NCBI GenBank assembly: GCA_001896555.1
Contig: MPOS01000047.1
Coordinates: forward strand, 1 to 44,987
Length of the DNA: 44,987 nucleotides
Source: Candidatus Phosphitivorax anaerolimi
Lineage (GTDB): Bacteria; Desulfobacterota; Desulfomonilia; UBA1062
Reading direction: 5' to 3'
Position 1 is the first letter of the stretch; the number at the start of each line of letters is the position of its first letter. A program made the position numbers and the translations under genes. The notes beneath the pieces were generated by a model. The model searched no databases and was not told the origin of the DNA. It was given only the letters and a program-made list of their open reading frames with translations. Below, piece by piece: positions 18,943-27,606 of this stretch.

Positions 18943-20463
18943 ATGACACTCTTTGAATACGAAGACCTTGAGGTTCTCCATGATCTGGCGCGGATCCTCG
19001 CCACGCCCCTGGATTTGCGGGACCAGCTCGAACAGGTGCTCAAGACCCTGAGCGATAAGACCGGGATGGACCGCGGCATGATTTCCATCCTCGACCGGGA
19101 TACGGGAGAGGCTATCTTGGACCTGGCCCACGGAGTGGACATCGAGGGCCTCGACATCACCTACAAGCCGGGCGAGGGCATTACCGGCAAGGTGGCCCAG
19201 ACCGGCAAGCCCATGGTGATCGCAAACCTGGGCAAGGAAGAGCATTTCCTCGACCGCACCGGGGCAAGGAAGTATCTGGATCGCTCCGAGCTCTCGTTTC
19301 TCTGCGTGCCCATCATCTACGACGGCAAGGTCGTGGGCGTGCTCTCGGCCGACAAGGTGGCGCGCCAGGTCGACAGTCAGGAATACGAGATCCGATACCT
19401 CTCTGAAGTGGCTGGCCTGATCGCCAAGGCGGTGCACACCCGGGCCCTCGAAGAAGAGAATAAGCGGCTGAAAAACATCCTGGGCAGGACCCAGAGGCCG
19501 GCCGCCGATATCGTGGGCAACTCGAAAGGCATGAAGGAGATCTTCGGGCTCATCTCCCAGGTGTCTGATTCCAACACCACCGTCCTCATCCACGGCGAGA
19601 CCGGTACAGGCAAAGAGCTGGTCGCCAGGGCGATCCACCGGAACTCCCCCCGGGCCTCAGGCCCCTTCATCGAGGTGAACTGCGCGGCCATGCCCGACAC
19701 CCTCATCGAGAGCGAGCTCTTCGGACACGAGAAAGGCGCGTTCACCGGTGCAAACCAGCGCCGGAGAGGCCGTTTCGAAGAGGCCCACGGCGGCACCATA
19801 TTCCTCGACGAGGTGGGCGAACTCTCGCCCCTGGCGCAGGCAAAGCTGCTGCGCGTGATCCAGGAGCGGCAGTTCCAGCCCCTGGGCACCACCCGGATGG
19901 TTAAAGTCAACGTGCGCATCATCGCAGCCACGAACCGCGATCTGGAGCAGGACGCGGCATCGGGGCGTTTCCGCGCCGATCTCTACTACCGCCTCAACGT
20001 GTTTCCGATCTACATGCCTCCTCTCAAGGAGCGGGGAGGTGATATCCTGCTCCTGGCCGACTATTTCGTGGAGAAATACGCCCGCGAGTTCGGCAAGCCG
20101 ATAAAACGGATCTCGACCCCTGCCATCGACTCGCTCCTTGCCTACCACTGGCCGGGGAACGTCCGGGAGCTGGAAAACTGCATCGAGCGGGCCGTGCTGC
20201 TCGCAGACGGCGACACCATTGAGAGCACGCACCTGCCGCCCTCGCTGCAGATGAAGGTGATGGCCCCGGCAAAAAAGAAACAGGGCCAGCTCTCCAGCCT
20301 CATCAGCGCCTACGAGCGCTCCCTGATCGTCGACGCCCTCAAGGACGCAAAGGGGAATCAGAGCAAGGCTGCGCGAATGTTGGGCACCACCAAGCGCATC
20401 ATCCAGTACAAGGTGGAGAAATACGGTATCGATGTCGGCAGGTTCAAGACCAAGAAGAGCTGA
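18943..20463 (+). CDS. NifA-like sigma-54-dependent transcriptional activator
   Basis: An enhancer-binding protein of 506 residues with the NifA domain order. A GAF sensor domain covers about 24-165. The AAA+ domain has Walker A GETGTGKE at 218-225, the sigma-54 contact loop GAFTGA at 265-270 and Walker B FLDE at 287-290. A Fis-type helix-turn-helix covers about 465-495 (KGNQSKAARMLGTTKRIIQYKVEKYGI). The HTH closely resembles NifA of deltaproteobacteria, and the NifA oxygen-sensing cysteine linker is absent. No nif genes are in the window. Its neighbours are amt-glnB-glnD on one side and glutamate synthase-glnA on the other, each with a sigma-54 promoter. I infer that it controls ammonium assimilation, with or without nif. 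The GAF domain may bind 2-oxoglutarate. Confidence 0.88.
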   Translation: MTLFEYEDLEVLHDLARILATPLDLRDQLEQVLKTLSDKTGMDRGMISILDRDTGEAILDLAHGVDIEGLDITYKPGEGITGKVAQTGKPMVIANLGKEEHFLDRTGARKYLDRSELSFLCVPIIYDGKVVGVLSADKVARQVDSQEYEIRYLSEVAGLIAKAVHTRALEEENKRLKNILGRTQRPAADIVGNSKGMKEIFGLISQVSDSNTTVLIHGETGTGKELVARAIHRNSPRASGPFIEVNCAAMPDTLIESELFGHEKGAFTGANQRRRGRFEEAHGGTIFLDEVGELSPLAQAKLLRVIQERQFQPLGTTRMVKVNVRIIAATNRDLEQDAASGRFRADLYYRLNVFPIYMPPLKERGGDILLLADYFVEKYAREFGKPIKRISTPAIDSLLAYHWPGNVRELENCIERAVLLADGDTIESTHLPPSLQMKVMAPAKKKQGQLSSLISAYERSLIVDALKDAKGNQSKAARMLGTTKRIIQYKVEKYGIDVGRFKTKKS

Positions 20464-20959
20464 AAGGCCCGGTTTGGCCTGCATCGTACTGAACGGCGCC
20501 CACTCGCTCGGCCTGCCTGAAAAATTTGAGCTGTGACGAAGAGGACCTCGCTCATTCCCAGCCAGACTTCTCTCGTTCTCTGTTCGCGAGCCGGCGTCTC
20601 ATTCGAGCAGAAAGATCTCATCTGTGTCGAGGAAATCGCACAGGAATGGGCCGCGGCCGAAAACCTGGTAAAGAGTCCGTGCGCAGGATATCGATAAGAC
20701 GGATGAATGCAGGAACCTTTCCATCCCAGGGCCGGGACTGAGACCGTCCGCCATCGGGAGACTTACCGAGTCAGGGGATAATCGAACAAAAATGTTTCAT
20801 GAAGGCCCGATCGAACAATAATGAAGAATCCCATAGCCGGCATGATTGTAGAATCACGGATGAAAGGCAGGGCATGCCGGGCATAAATATTTCATAAGAT
20901 ACTATAATGACTGATGAAAACAACCTCGGTGATCCGGTCTGGTGAGGGTCGCCGTTCCA
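20464..20959. other. Intergenic region upstream of the glutamate synthase promoter
   Basis: No gene is supportable here. Just after the activator gene is a short AGGCC/GGCCT hairpin without a T-run. At 20622-20643 there is an imperfect dyad, CTGTG(T)CGA with TCGCACAG, about 320 bases upstream of the sigma-54 promoter. That is a plausible distance for an enhancer site. The identity of the binding protein is unknown. Confidence 0.35.
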
Positions 20960-20975
20960 TGGCACGGATTTCGCT
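20960..20975 (+). promoter_or_regulatory. Sigma-54 promoter of the glutamate synthase-glnA operon
   Basis: TGGCACGGATTTCGCT matches the -24/-12 consensus with GG and GC exactly 10 bases apart and one change in the -12 box (TCGC for TTGC). The transcript would start near 20986, 26 bases before the GTG start at 21012 and just ahead of its AAGGAGG. Confidence 0.75.
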
Positions 20976-21011
20976 CTTCCCTGTTTGAACAAGACAAGGA
21001 GGATGAAAAAG

Positions 21012-22142
21012 GTGTGCCGTCTGTTCGCCATAACGAGTCAGGAGCCGCTCTCGCCCATGGTCGCCCTTCAGGCCCTGGATGTCATGAAAGAGGGCCACGA
21101 CGGCTCCGGGGTCGGCCTGTTCATGACCGATCTCGGAGGAGCCCTTGAACAGTTTAGGGGTTCTCCCATCCTCTCGGGCATTTTCACCCAGGAGGGCATC
21201 AGGAGGCTCGACCGCTACATGATGGAATTGGGCCTGCTCACCAAGTTCAAGTTTTCCATCAGGCCTGCAAAGGAGCCGCCCGAGGGCACCCCGAAGCGTG
21301 ATGTGTACCTCATCCGTGTGTACGAACAGCCCTCAACGTGGGAGGGCTTGACCGAGGCCGAGTTCGCCGAGCGGCTCATGAAGATCCGGATCGAGCTCAC
21401 GAGGCTGGGCGAGCAGGATGGGTCCATGATGGTCTTTTCCTTCTGGCCCGATACGATCGTGATCAAGGAGGTGGGCGACCCTCTGGCCGTCGCCGAGTAT
21501 CTCGGACTCGACCGCATGGGGTTGAGCGCTCGAGTGATCATGGCCCAGGGCAGGCAGAACACCAACTATGCCATCACCCTGCATGCGTGCCATCCCTTCT
21601 TCCTCCAGGGTTTCGCCACCATGACCAACGGCGAGAACACCGCGTTCGTCCCCATACGGGAATATCTGACATCGCGCGGGTTTCCGGGATACACAGGCTA
21701 CCAATCCGATTCCGAGGTGTTCACCCATATCCTGCACTATACCGTAAGCCGTCTGGGGCTCGGGATCGATGACTACAAGCACATCATCACCCCGCTCATG
21801 GACGGGGAGCTGACCAGGCACCCGGACAGCGGTTTTCTGAGAAGGCTCAAGCACGGCTGCCGCTTTCTCACCATCGACGGGCCCAACTGCGTGATCGGGT
21901 GCCTGCCGAACAAGACCCTGTTCATGGTACACGACAGCAAGAAGCTCAGGCCGGGCGTGGCGGGAGGCAGGCCCGGGATATTCGCCTTTTCTTCCGAAAT
22001 GTGCGGGCTCGACCGGGCGATTCCTGTCCGGGATGAAAACTACGAGTTTCAGCCCATGAAATACGACCTCGTCTATGTGGATGCTTCACGGAAGGAGATC
22101 AGAAGATGGAACCAATGGGAACCCTGCATCCATCTTCACTGA
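21012..22142 (+). CDS. Glutamate synthase glutaminase subunit (split GltB, amidotransferase domain)
   Basis: A class II glutamine amidotransferase of 376 residues that releases ammonia from glutamine for glutamate synthesis. The start decides the function. At GTG 21012 the protein begins Met-Cys-Arg-Leu-Phe-Ala, placing the nucleophile at Cys2, where it becomes N-terminal after Met removal. AAGGAGG lies 9 nt upstream. The ATG at 21003 abuts the ribosome site and would bury the cysteine. Other family marks are HDGSGVGLFM, MAQGRQNTNYAITLHACHPF and the NGE and SDSE motifs. This is the archaeal-type arrangement, where GltB is split into separate glutaminase, FMN and GXGXG proteins. It overlaps the next gene by 37 bases. 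Confidence 0.88.
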   Translation: MCRLFAITSQEPLSPMVALQALDVMKEGHDGSGVGLFMTDLGGALEQFRGSPILSGIFTQEGIRRLDRYMMELGLLTKFKFSIRPAKEPPEGTPKRDVYLIRVYEQPSTWEGLTEAEFAERLMKIRIELTRLGEQDGSMMVFSFWPDTIVIKEVGDPLAVAEYLGLDRMGLSARVIMAQGRQNTNYAITLHACHPFFLQGFATMTNGENTAFVPIREYLTSRGFPGYTGYQSDSEVFTHILHYTVSRLGLGIDDYKHIITPLMDGELTRHPDSGFLRRLKHGCRFLTIDGPNCVIGCLPNKTLFMVHDSKKLRPGVAGGRPGIFAFSSEMCGLDRAIPVRDENYEFQPMKYDLVYVDASRKEIRRWNQWEPCIHLH

Positions 22143-23740
22143 GCCCCAGGGACCTGCCCTGGAGAGTATGCTGGGACAGAAACCGGTGCTCCCTGTGCGG
22201 GCAGTGCACCGCGGTGTGCCCGGTGAGGGCGATCGAGCTCGGGGTGCACCGCAGGCGCGAAATACCGGTCCTCATGAACTTAAGCGAGAGGCCCGGGAAT
22301 GTCTACAGCGTGTTTTACGAGATCGATCAGAAGACCGAGCCCGCGCATGCATGCGTAGGGTGCGGCATGTGCTCGTTCGTCTGTCCCAATTCCGCCATAT
22401 TTCCGGTAAGGAGCGAAGAGGCCGATAAACTGAGGTTCCATGCAAACCAGGGCGGAGAGCCGAGGAGAAGGGGAGGCAGACGGAACGACCCGTCCAGCGT
22501 GCTCGACCGCATCAAGTTCGTCCGCATCTCCATGCTCACCGACCCTGCCTTGGACGCAGGCAGACACGAGTTCGAGCTCAGGACCCTCCTGGGGCGCATC
22601 CTGCCGCCTGAGGAGATTCTCAAGGCATCCGATGAGGACGGATGGGTGCCGCCGGTCCGGGAGATCTATCCCCTGATCGTGGGCGGCATGTCCTTCGGCG
22701 CGCTCTCTCCAAACATGTGGGAGGGGCTCCAGATGGGTGTGGCCTATCTGAACGAGGAACTGGGCATGCCCGTGAGGATCTCCACAGGCGAGGGCGGGTG
22801 CCCGCCCCGGCTGCTCAGATCGCGCTTTCTCAAGTATGTCATCCTCCAGATCGCGAGCGGGTATTTCGGCTGGGACGAAATCATCCATGCTCTGCCCGAG
22901 ATGAAGGAAGATCCCTGCGCCATCGAGATCAAGTACGGCCAGGGCGCCAAGCCCGGAGACGGCGGTCTGCTCATGTGGCACAAGGTGAACGGGCTCATAG
23001 CCGCCATCAGGGGCGTGCCGCCCCGGGTGAGCCTGCCTTCGCCGCCTACGCACCAGACTCAGTACTCTATCGAGGAGTCGGTGGCAAAGATGATCCAGTC
23101 GCTCTGCATGGCGTGGGGATTCCGTGTGCCGGTATATCCGAAGATATCGGCGTCCAGCACCACGACTGCAGTGCTCAACAACATCGCCCGCAACCGGTAT
23201 GCCGCGGCCTTGGCCATCGACGGCGAGGACGGAGGCACCGGCGCGGCATACAACGTGTCCATGAACCACATGGGCCATCCCATCGCTTCAAATGTGCGCG
23301 ATGCGTATCTGAACCTGGTGAAGATTGGCAAGCAGAACGAAATCCCGCTCTTTGCGGGCGGCGGCATAGGGAAAAACGGCAATCTCGCCGCAAATGCAGC
23401 TGCACTCATCATGCTCGGCGCAAGCGGGGTCCAGGTGGGCAAGTATCTCATGCAGGCGGCGGCCGGATGTGTCGGCTCGGAGTCGGACCGGTGCAATATC
23501 TGCAACATCGGCCTGTGTCCCAAGGGGATCACCTCTCAGGATCCCAGGCTCTACCGCAGGCTCGATCCTGAAGACGTTGCACAGCGTCTGGTCGACGTGT
23601 TCGTGAGCTTCGATGCCGAGCTGAAGAAGATACTGGCGCCCATGGGGAGGTCAACATCCCTGCCCATCGGCATGTCCGACGCGCTCGGCATCGACGATTC
23701 CGCTGCGGCAGAGCGCCTGCATATCGGATATGTGGTATGA
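22106..23740 (+). CDS. Glutamate synthase FMN-binding subunit with two ferredoxin-type clusters
   Basis: A 544-residue protein with the central GltB synthase domain, where ammonia and 2-oxoglutarate form glutamate on FMN. The N-terminus carries two [4Fe-4S] motifs: C28xxCxxCxxxCP (28-39) and C83xxCxxCxxxCP (83-94). The TIM-barrel part includes GGMSFGALS, GEGG, IKYGQGAKPG, ASSTTTAVLNNIARNRYAAALAIDGEDGG and AGGGIGKNGN. The [3Fe-4S] region is CVGSESDRCNICNIGLCPKG. The built-in ferredoxin domain suggests electrons arrive through iron-sulfur carriers. AAGGAG precedes the ATG by 8 nt, within the end of the previous gene. It works with the glutaminase subunit upstream and the GXGXG/oxidoreductase protein downstream. 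Confidence 0.92.
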   Translation: MEPMGTLHPSSLSPRDLPWRVCWDRNRCSLCGQCTAVCPVRAIELGVHRRREIPVLMNLSERPGNVYSVFYEIDQKTEPAHACVGCGMCSFVCPNSAIFPVRSEEADKLRFHANQGGEPRRRGGRRNDPSSVLDRIKFVRISMLTDPALDAGRHEFELRTLLGRILPPEEILKASDEDGWVPPVREIYPLIVGGMSFGALSPNMWEGLQMGVAYLNEELGMPVRISTGEGGCPPRLLRSRFLKYVILQIASGYFGWDEIIHALPEMKEDPCAIEIKYGQGAKPGDGGLLMWHKVNGLIAAIRGVPPRVSLPSPPTHQTQYSIEESVAKMIQSLCMAWGFRVPVYPKISASSTTTAVLNNIARNRYAAALAIDGEDGGTGAAYNVSMNHMGHPIASNVRDAYLNLVKIGKQNEIPLFAGGGIGKNGNLAANAAALIMLGASGVQVGKYLMQAAAGCVGSESDRCNICNIGLCPKGITSQDPRLYRRLDPEDVAQRLVDVFVSFDAELKKILAPMGRSTSLPIGMSDALGIDDSAAAERLHIGYVV

Positions 23741-23786
23741 GGAACCCCGGAATGAAAGATACCAGCCAGACATCAGAGGGATACGA

Positions 23787-26198
23787 ATGAACCTGAACGA
23801 GAAGATAGTGATCCAGGGCATGGAAGAGGGGCGCCGGGTGGATTCCCGGGTCCTTGAAGAGCGCATCCAGGCTGCGGTGGCTGCTGGGTGCCGCAGAATT
23901 GAAGTGCATGCCTACGGTCAGCACGGGATCGGCGGAAGGCTCTGGAAGGCCGGCCGTGAACCGGTCCTTATCGAAATCCATGGGCATCCGGGTCAGCGGG
24001 TCGGCTCCATGGGCTCGCCCAACACCATAATCGAGATTCACGGCCCTGCATCGGATGACGTAGGGTGGCTCAACGCAGGGGCCACCATCGTAGTGCACGG
24101 CCATGCAGCCAACGGTGTCGCCAATGCCATGGCCCAGGGCAGGATCTATGTCGCGGGCGATATCGGCGCCAGGGGCATGACCATGACCAAGAGCAATCCC
24201 CGGTTCTCGCCGCCCGAGCTCTGGGTACTGGGCGGGGTGGGTGATTCGTTCGCCGAGTTCATGGCCGGAGGTGTGGCCGTGGTGTGTGGCCTGGGCTCGC
24301 ACTACCGGGGCAATATCCTGGGACACCGTCCCTGCGTGGGCATGGTGGGAGGCAGGATATTCTTCCGAGGCGAACAGAAGGGCTTCAGCGAAGCCGACGC
24401 CAGGATGACCCTGGTAGGCGATGAGGACTGGCAGTGGCTTATAAGCGGGATGAAAGACTTTCTGCAGGCCATCGGCCGTGAAGAGCTTCTTGATGCTCTG
24501 ACTACAGACCGGTCCGCCTGGAAGCTGCTAGAAGCGCTCAAACCCCACGAGAAGGACTGCGGAAAACGAACGCCCATGCCGGTGTTCCGTTCCCGGGTGT
24601 GGGAGCGGGAGCTGGGAACGGGAGGGCTGATCGGGGATCTCACCGATGCAGACCGAAGCCCGGTCCCGGTGATCGTAACCGGGCCTCTGCGGAGGTTTGC
24701 GCCAGCGTGGAACAATCACCATCATCTCCCTGCCTGCCAGGCGGCTTGCCCCGCGGGCATCCCGGTTCAGAGGCGCTGGGAGCTCATACGCAGGGGCTGG
24801 GTGCAGGAGGCTGTGGATCTGGCCCTCCAGTACACTCCTTTTCCGGCTACGGTGTGCGGTTATCTCTGCCCGAACCTGTGCATGCAGAGCTGCATCAGGC
24901 GCCGGGAGCTTCTGGAGCCCGTGGATGTGACCGTGCTCGGAAAGGCGAGCCTGAATGCACGCACCCCCGAGCCTGCCGTGCCCACAGGCACAAAGGTCGC
25001 TGTTCTCGGGGCCGGCCCCGCCGGCTTGTCCGTCGCCTGGCAGCTCTGGATGAAGGGACACGAGCCGGTTGTATACGACCGGTCGCCCGAACCGGGTGGA
25101 AAGATCACCGAGGTCATACCAGACACCCGCTTTCCGTCAGAGGTGTTCCATAAGGAGATCGACCGTGTTTTCGACAAGATACCATTCAGGCGGATAACGG
25201 GCGAATTCGGCAGAGATGAGTTTCTCGCCATGAAAGAAGGCCATGATTTCACCGTCATCGCCGTGGGCGCAGGCATCCCCCGCACACTTAGGATACCGGG
25301 CAGTGAGAGAGCAGTCTCTGCATTGGATTTTCTCCGGAGCTCGAAGCAGTGCAGCGGTACGGTCGGGAAAAGGGTCGTGATCATCGGAGCGGGCAACGTG
25401 GGCTGCGATGTCGCCACCGAGGCGCACCGCCTGGGAGCGGAAGATATCACCCTCATCGACGTGCAGGAGCCCGCATCTTTCGGCCGAGAGCGGGATACGG
25501 CGGAATCGATAGGGGCCCGGTTTCTCTGGCCGGTATCCGCACAGGCGATTACCGGCGAGGGTGTTGAGCTTGCTGACGGTAAAATTCTCCCGGCTGATAC
25601 AGTAGTTGTTGCAATCGGCGACCGGCCTGACATATCATTCCTACCCGAAGACACGGACAGCCGTCACGGTTTCATCGTGGTAGACGAGGATTTCCGTACG
25701 TCCGATCCAAAGGTATACGCCGTCGGAGACAGCGTAAAGCCAGGGCTCATCGCCGATGCCATCGGTGCTGGCAGAAAGGTGTCGCAGTCGATCGATGCGC
25801 GGTCCAGGGGAGTGCCGGTGGCGCCGGAAACACCGTCTCCCATGGATCCCGGCCAGGTGAGGCTCGAATACTACGATCCCGGCCGGCGGGTTGCGGAAGA
25901 TATCGGAGCGTGGTCCGAGATGTGCGCCTCGTGCGGCGGATGCCGGGACTGCGGCGTATGCGAGGCGATCTGCCCCCGGCAGGCAATATTCCGGATGGAC
26001 CTTCCCGAAGGCGGATTTGAGTATCGTCTCGAAGAGGACCGCTGCATCGGGTGCGGGTTCTGCGCCGGAGCCTGCCCGTGCGGGGTATGGGAACTCAGGG
26101 AAAACGAACCCCTGAAACAGAAAAAGGAACACCTACAGGATGTAATAAGACGAATGGAGGACGTGTCATGTTACAATGCAAGACAAAGCAAGATGTAA
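23787..26198 (+). CDS. Fusion of glutamate synthase GXGXG domain with GltD-like NAD(P)H oxidoreductase
   Basis: An 803-residue fusion. Residues 1 to about 260 form the GltB C-terminal GXGXG beta-helix (GSPNTIIEIHG, GATIVVHGHAANG, GRIYVAGDIGARG). From about 310 it is GltD-like. It has an N-terminal Fe-S segment (CQAACPAGIPVQ and CGYLCPNLCMQSC), an FAD motif VAVLGAGPAGLS near 404 and an NAD(P)H motif VVIIGAGNVGCD near 530. Two further [4Fe-4S] motifs lie near 711-730 and 752-768 (CIGCGFCAGACP). Start ATG 23787 has AGAGGG 6 nt upstream; the frame also extends back to 23730. In most bacteria these domains are in two proteins, so the fusion plus extra ferredoxin domain is notable. It overlaps glnA by 31 bases. 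Confidence 0.9.
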   Translation: MNLNEKIVIQGMEEGRRVDSRVLEERIQAAVAAGCRRIEVHAYGQHGIGGRLWKAGREPVLIEIHGHPGQRVGSMGSPNTIIEIHGPASDDVGWLNAGATIVVHGHAANGVANAMAQGRIYVAGDIGARGMTMTKSNPRFSPPELWVLGGVGDSFAEFMAGGVAVVCGLGSHYRGNILGHRPCVGMVGGRIFFRGEQKGFSEADARMTLVGDEDWQWLISGMKDFLQAIGREELLDALTTDRSAWKLLEALKPHEKDCGKRTPMPVFRSRVWERELGTGGLIGDLTDADRSPVPVIVTGPLRRFAPAWNNHHHLPACQAACPAGIPVQRRWELIRRGWVQEAVDLALQYTPFPATVCGYLCPNLCMQSCIRRRELLEPVDVTVLGKASLNARTPEPAVPTGTKVAVLGAGPAGLSVAWQLWMKGHEPVVYDRSPEPGGKITEVIPDTRFPSEVFHKEIDRVFDKIPFRRITGEFGRDEFLAMKEGHDFTVIAVGAGIPRTLRIPGSERAVSALDFLRSSKQCSGTVGKRVVIIGAGNVGCDVATEAHRLGAEDITLIDVQEPASFGRERDTAESIGARFLWPVSAQAITGEGVELADGKILPADTVVVAIGDRPDISFLPEDTDSRHGFIVVDEDFRTSDPKVYAVGDSVKPGLIADAIGAGRKVSQSIDARSRGVPVAPETPSPMDPGQVRLEYYDPGRRVAEDIGAWSEMCASCGGCRDCGVCEAICPRQAIFRMDLPEGGFEYRLEEDRCIGCGFCAGACPCGVWELRENEPLKQKKEHLQDVIRRMEDVSCYNARQSKM

Positions 26199-27499
26199 TG
26201 AAAGCTGTGAAGGAACACAAGGTCAGCTTCATCCAGTTCTGGTTCACCGATGTTCTGGGCAGGCTCAAGAGCTTCAATATAACACCCTCGGAACTTGAAG
26301 AAGGCATCGAGGAGGGCATGGGTTTCGACGGTTCCTCCATCGAAGGCTTTGCCCGGGTCCACGAGAGCGACATGATCGCCAAACCGGACCCGACCACCTT
26401 CCAACTCCTGCCCTGGAGACCGGCGGATTATCCCGTGGCCCGGATGGTGTGCGACATCCTGACCCCGGACGGCACCCCATACGAAGGCGATCCGCGCTAT
26501 GCCCTGAAGCGCGTGCTGGCAAGAGCGGCGAATCTGGGATACACCGTGTACCTCGGGCCTGAGCTAGAGTATTTCTACTTTGCCGACGACAAGTGCACCA
26601 CCATCCTCGACAAGGCCGGGTATTTCGACGGCCTGCCCGTCGACCGGGGCCCCGACATCCGGCGCGATACCATATTCTGCCTGCAGAAGATGGGCATCGA
26701 GGTGGAATACAGCCACCACGAGGTCGCCCCGTCGCAGCACGAGATCGACCTGCGGTACAAAGAGGCGCTCACCATGGCCGACATCGTCATGACCTACCGG
26801 ACCACGGTCAAGGAGATCGCACGGCAGCACGGGGTCTACGCCACCTTCATGCCCAAGCCGATCGCCAACCAGAACGGCAGCGGCATGCACGTCCACCAGT
26901 CGCTGTTCAAGGGTGATGAAAACGCATTTTTCGATCCAAGCGACAAGTATCATCTCTCAAAGGTGGGCAAGCACTACATCGCGGGCATTCTCAACCATGC
27001 CCGGGAGATCTGCGCGGTCACCAACCAGTGGGTGAACTCCTACAAGAGGCTCGTTCCCGGCTACGAAGCCCCGGTCTACGTGTCATGGGCCAGGAGAAAC
27101 CGCTCGGCAATGCTCAGGGTCCCCATGTACAAGCCGGGCAAGGCCAAGGCCACCCGGATCGAGTTCAGGGCCCCGGACCCGGCCTGCAACCCCTATCTGG
27201 CGTTCGCGGTGCAGATCGCGGCCGGGCTGGAGGGCATCGGAAAAGAGTATGCCCTGCCCGAGCCCATCGAGAAGGACATCTTCGAGATGGATGAAAAAGC
27301 GCGGGAAGAGGCGGGGATCACCTCGCTTCCCGGTAACCTCTTCGAGGCCATCCAGGAGGTGTCCAAGAGCACGTTGGTGAGAGAGGCCCTGGGCGACCAC
27401 ATCTTCGAGAAGTTCATCGAGAACAAGAAAAAGGAGTGGGACGCCTTCAGGGTCCACGTCAGCAAGTACGAGATCGACACCTATCTGCCCCTACTCTAA
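26168..27499 (+). CDS. glnA: Glutamine synthetase type I (alpha subtype)
   Basis: Makes glutamine from glutamate, ammonia and ATP in a cytoplasmic dodecamer. From ATG 26168 (GGAGG 7 nt upstream) it has 443 residues. Motifs are GFDGSSIEGF, the metal and substrate residues in GPELEYFYF, VEYSHHEVAPSQHEIDLRY, NQNGSGMHVHQSL, NSYKRLVPGYEAP and RIEFRAPDPACNPYLAF. The region where beta-type enzymes carry the adenylylated tyrosine reads SLPGNLFEA (near 386) and has no Tyr. Together with the short length this marks the alpha subtype, not controlled by GlnE. Regulation is more likely by feedback and by the operon's sigma-54 promoter. It overlaps the previous gene and is closed by a strong terminator. 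Confidence 0.95.
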   Translation: MLQCKTKQDVMKAVKEHKVSFIQFWFTDVLGRLKSFNITPSELEEGIEEGMGFDGSSIEGFARVHESDMIAKPDPTTFQLLPWRPADYPVARMVCDILTPDGTPYEGDPRYALKRVLARAANLGYTVYLGPELEYFYFADDKCTTILDKAGYFDGLPVDRGPDIRRDTIFCLQKMGIEVEYSHHEVAPSQHEIDLRYKEALTMADIVMTYRTTVKEIARQHGVYATFMPKPIANQNGSGMHVHQSLFKGDENAFFDPSDKYHLSKVGKHYIAGILNHAREICAVTNQWVNSYKRLVPGYEAPVYVSWARRNRSAMLRVPMYKPGKAKATRIEFRAPDPACNPYLAFAVQIAAGLEGIGKEYALPEPIEKDIFEMDEKAREEAGITSLPGNLFEAIQEVSKSTLVREALGDHIFEKFIENKKKEWDAFRVHVSKYEIDTYLPLL

Positions 27500-27515
27500 A
27501 CAGCGATGGACAGAC

Positions 27516-27550
27516 CCGGCCCGGTTGAGATATACACCGGGCCGGATTTT
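27516..27550 (+). terminator. Intrinsic terminator after glnA
   Basis: A perfect 10-bp GC-rich stem CCGGCCCGGT (27516-27525) / ACCGGGCCGG (27536-27545) with a 10-nt loop is followed by ATTTT. It separates the glutamate synthase-glnA operon from carA. Confidence 0.85.
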
Positions 27551-27606
27551 CGGCACGCAGATACTTGTGAGTAAGGCGGGAAAGTGAAGAAGGGGGTGTG
27601 TATCGT

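Noticed and set aside
27551-27575. CGGCACGCAGATACTTG before carA as a sigma-54 promoter.
   Set aside because: GG and the expected GC are not 10 bases apart, and the -12 box lacks GC.
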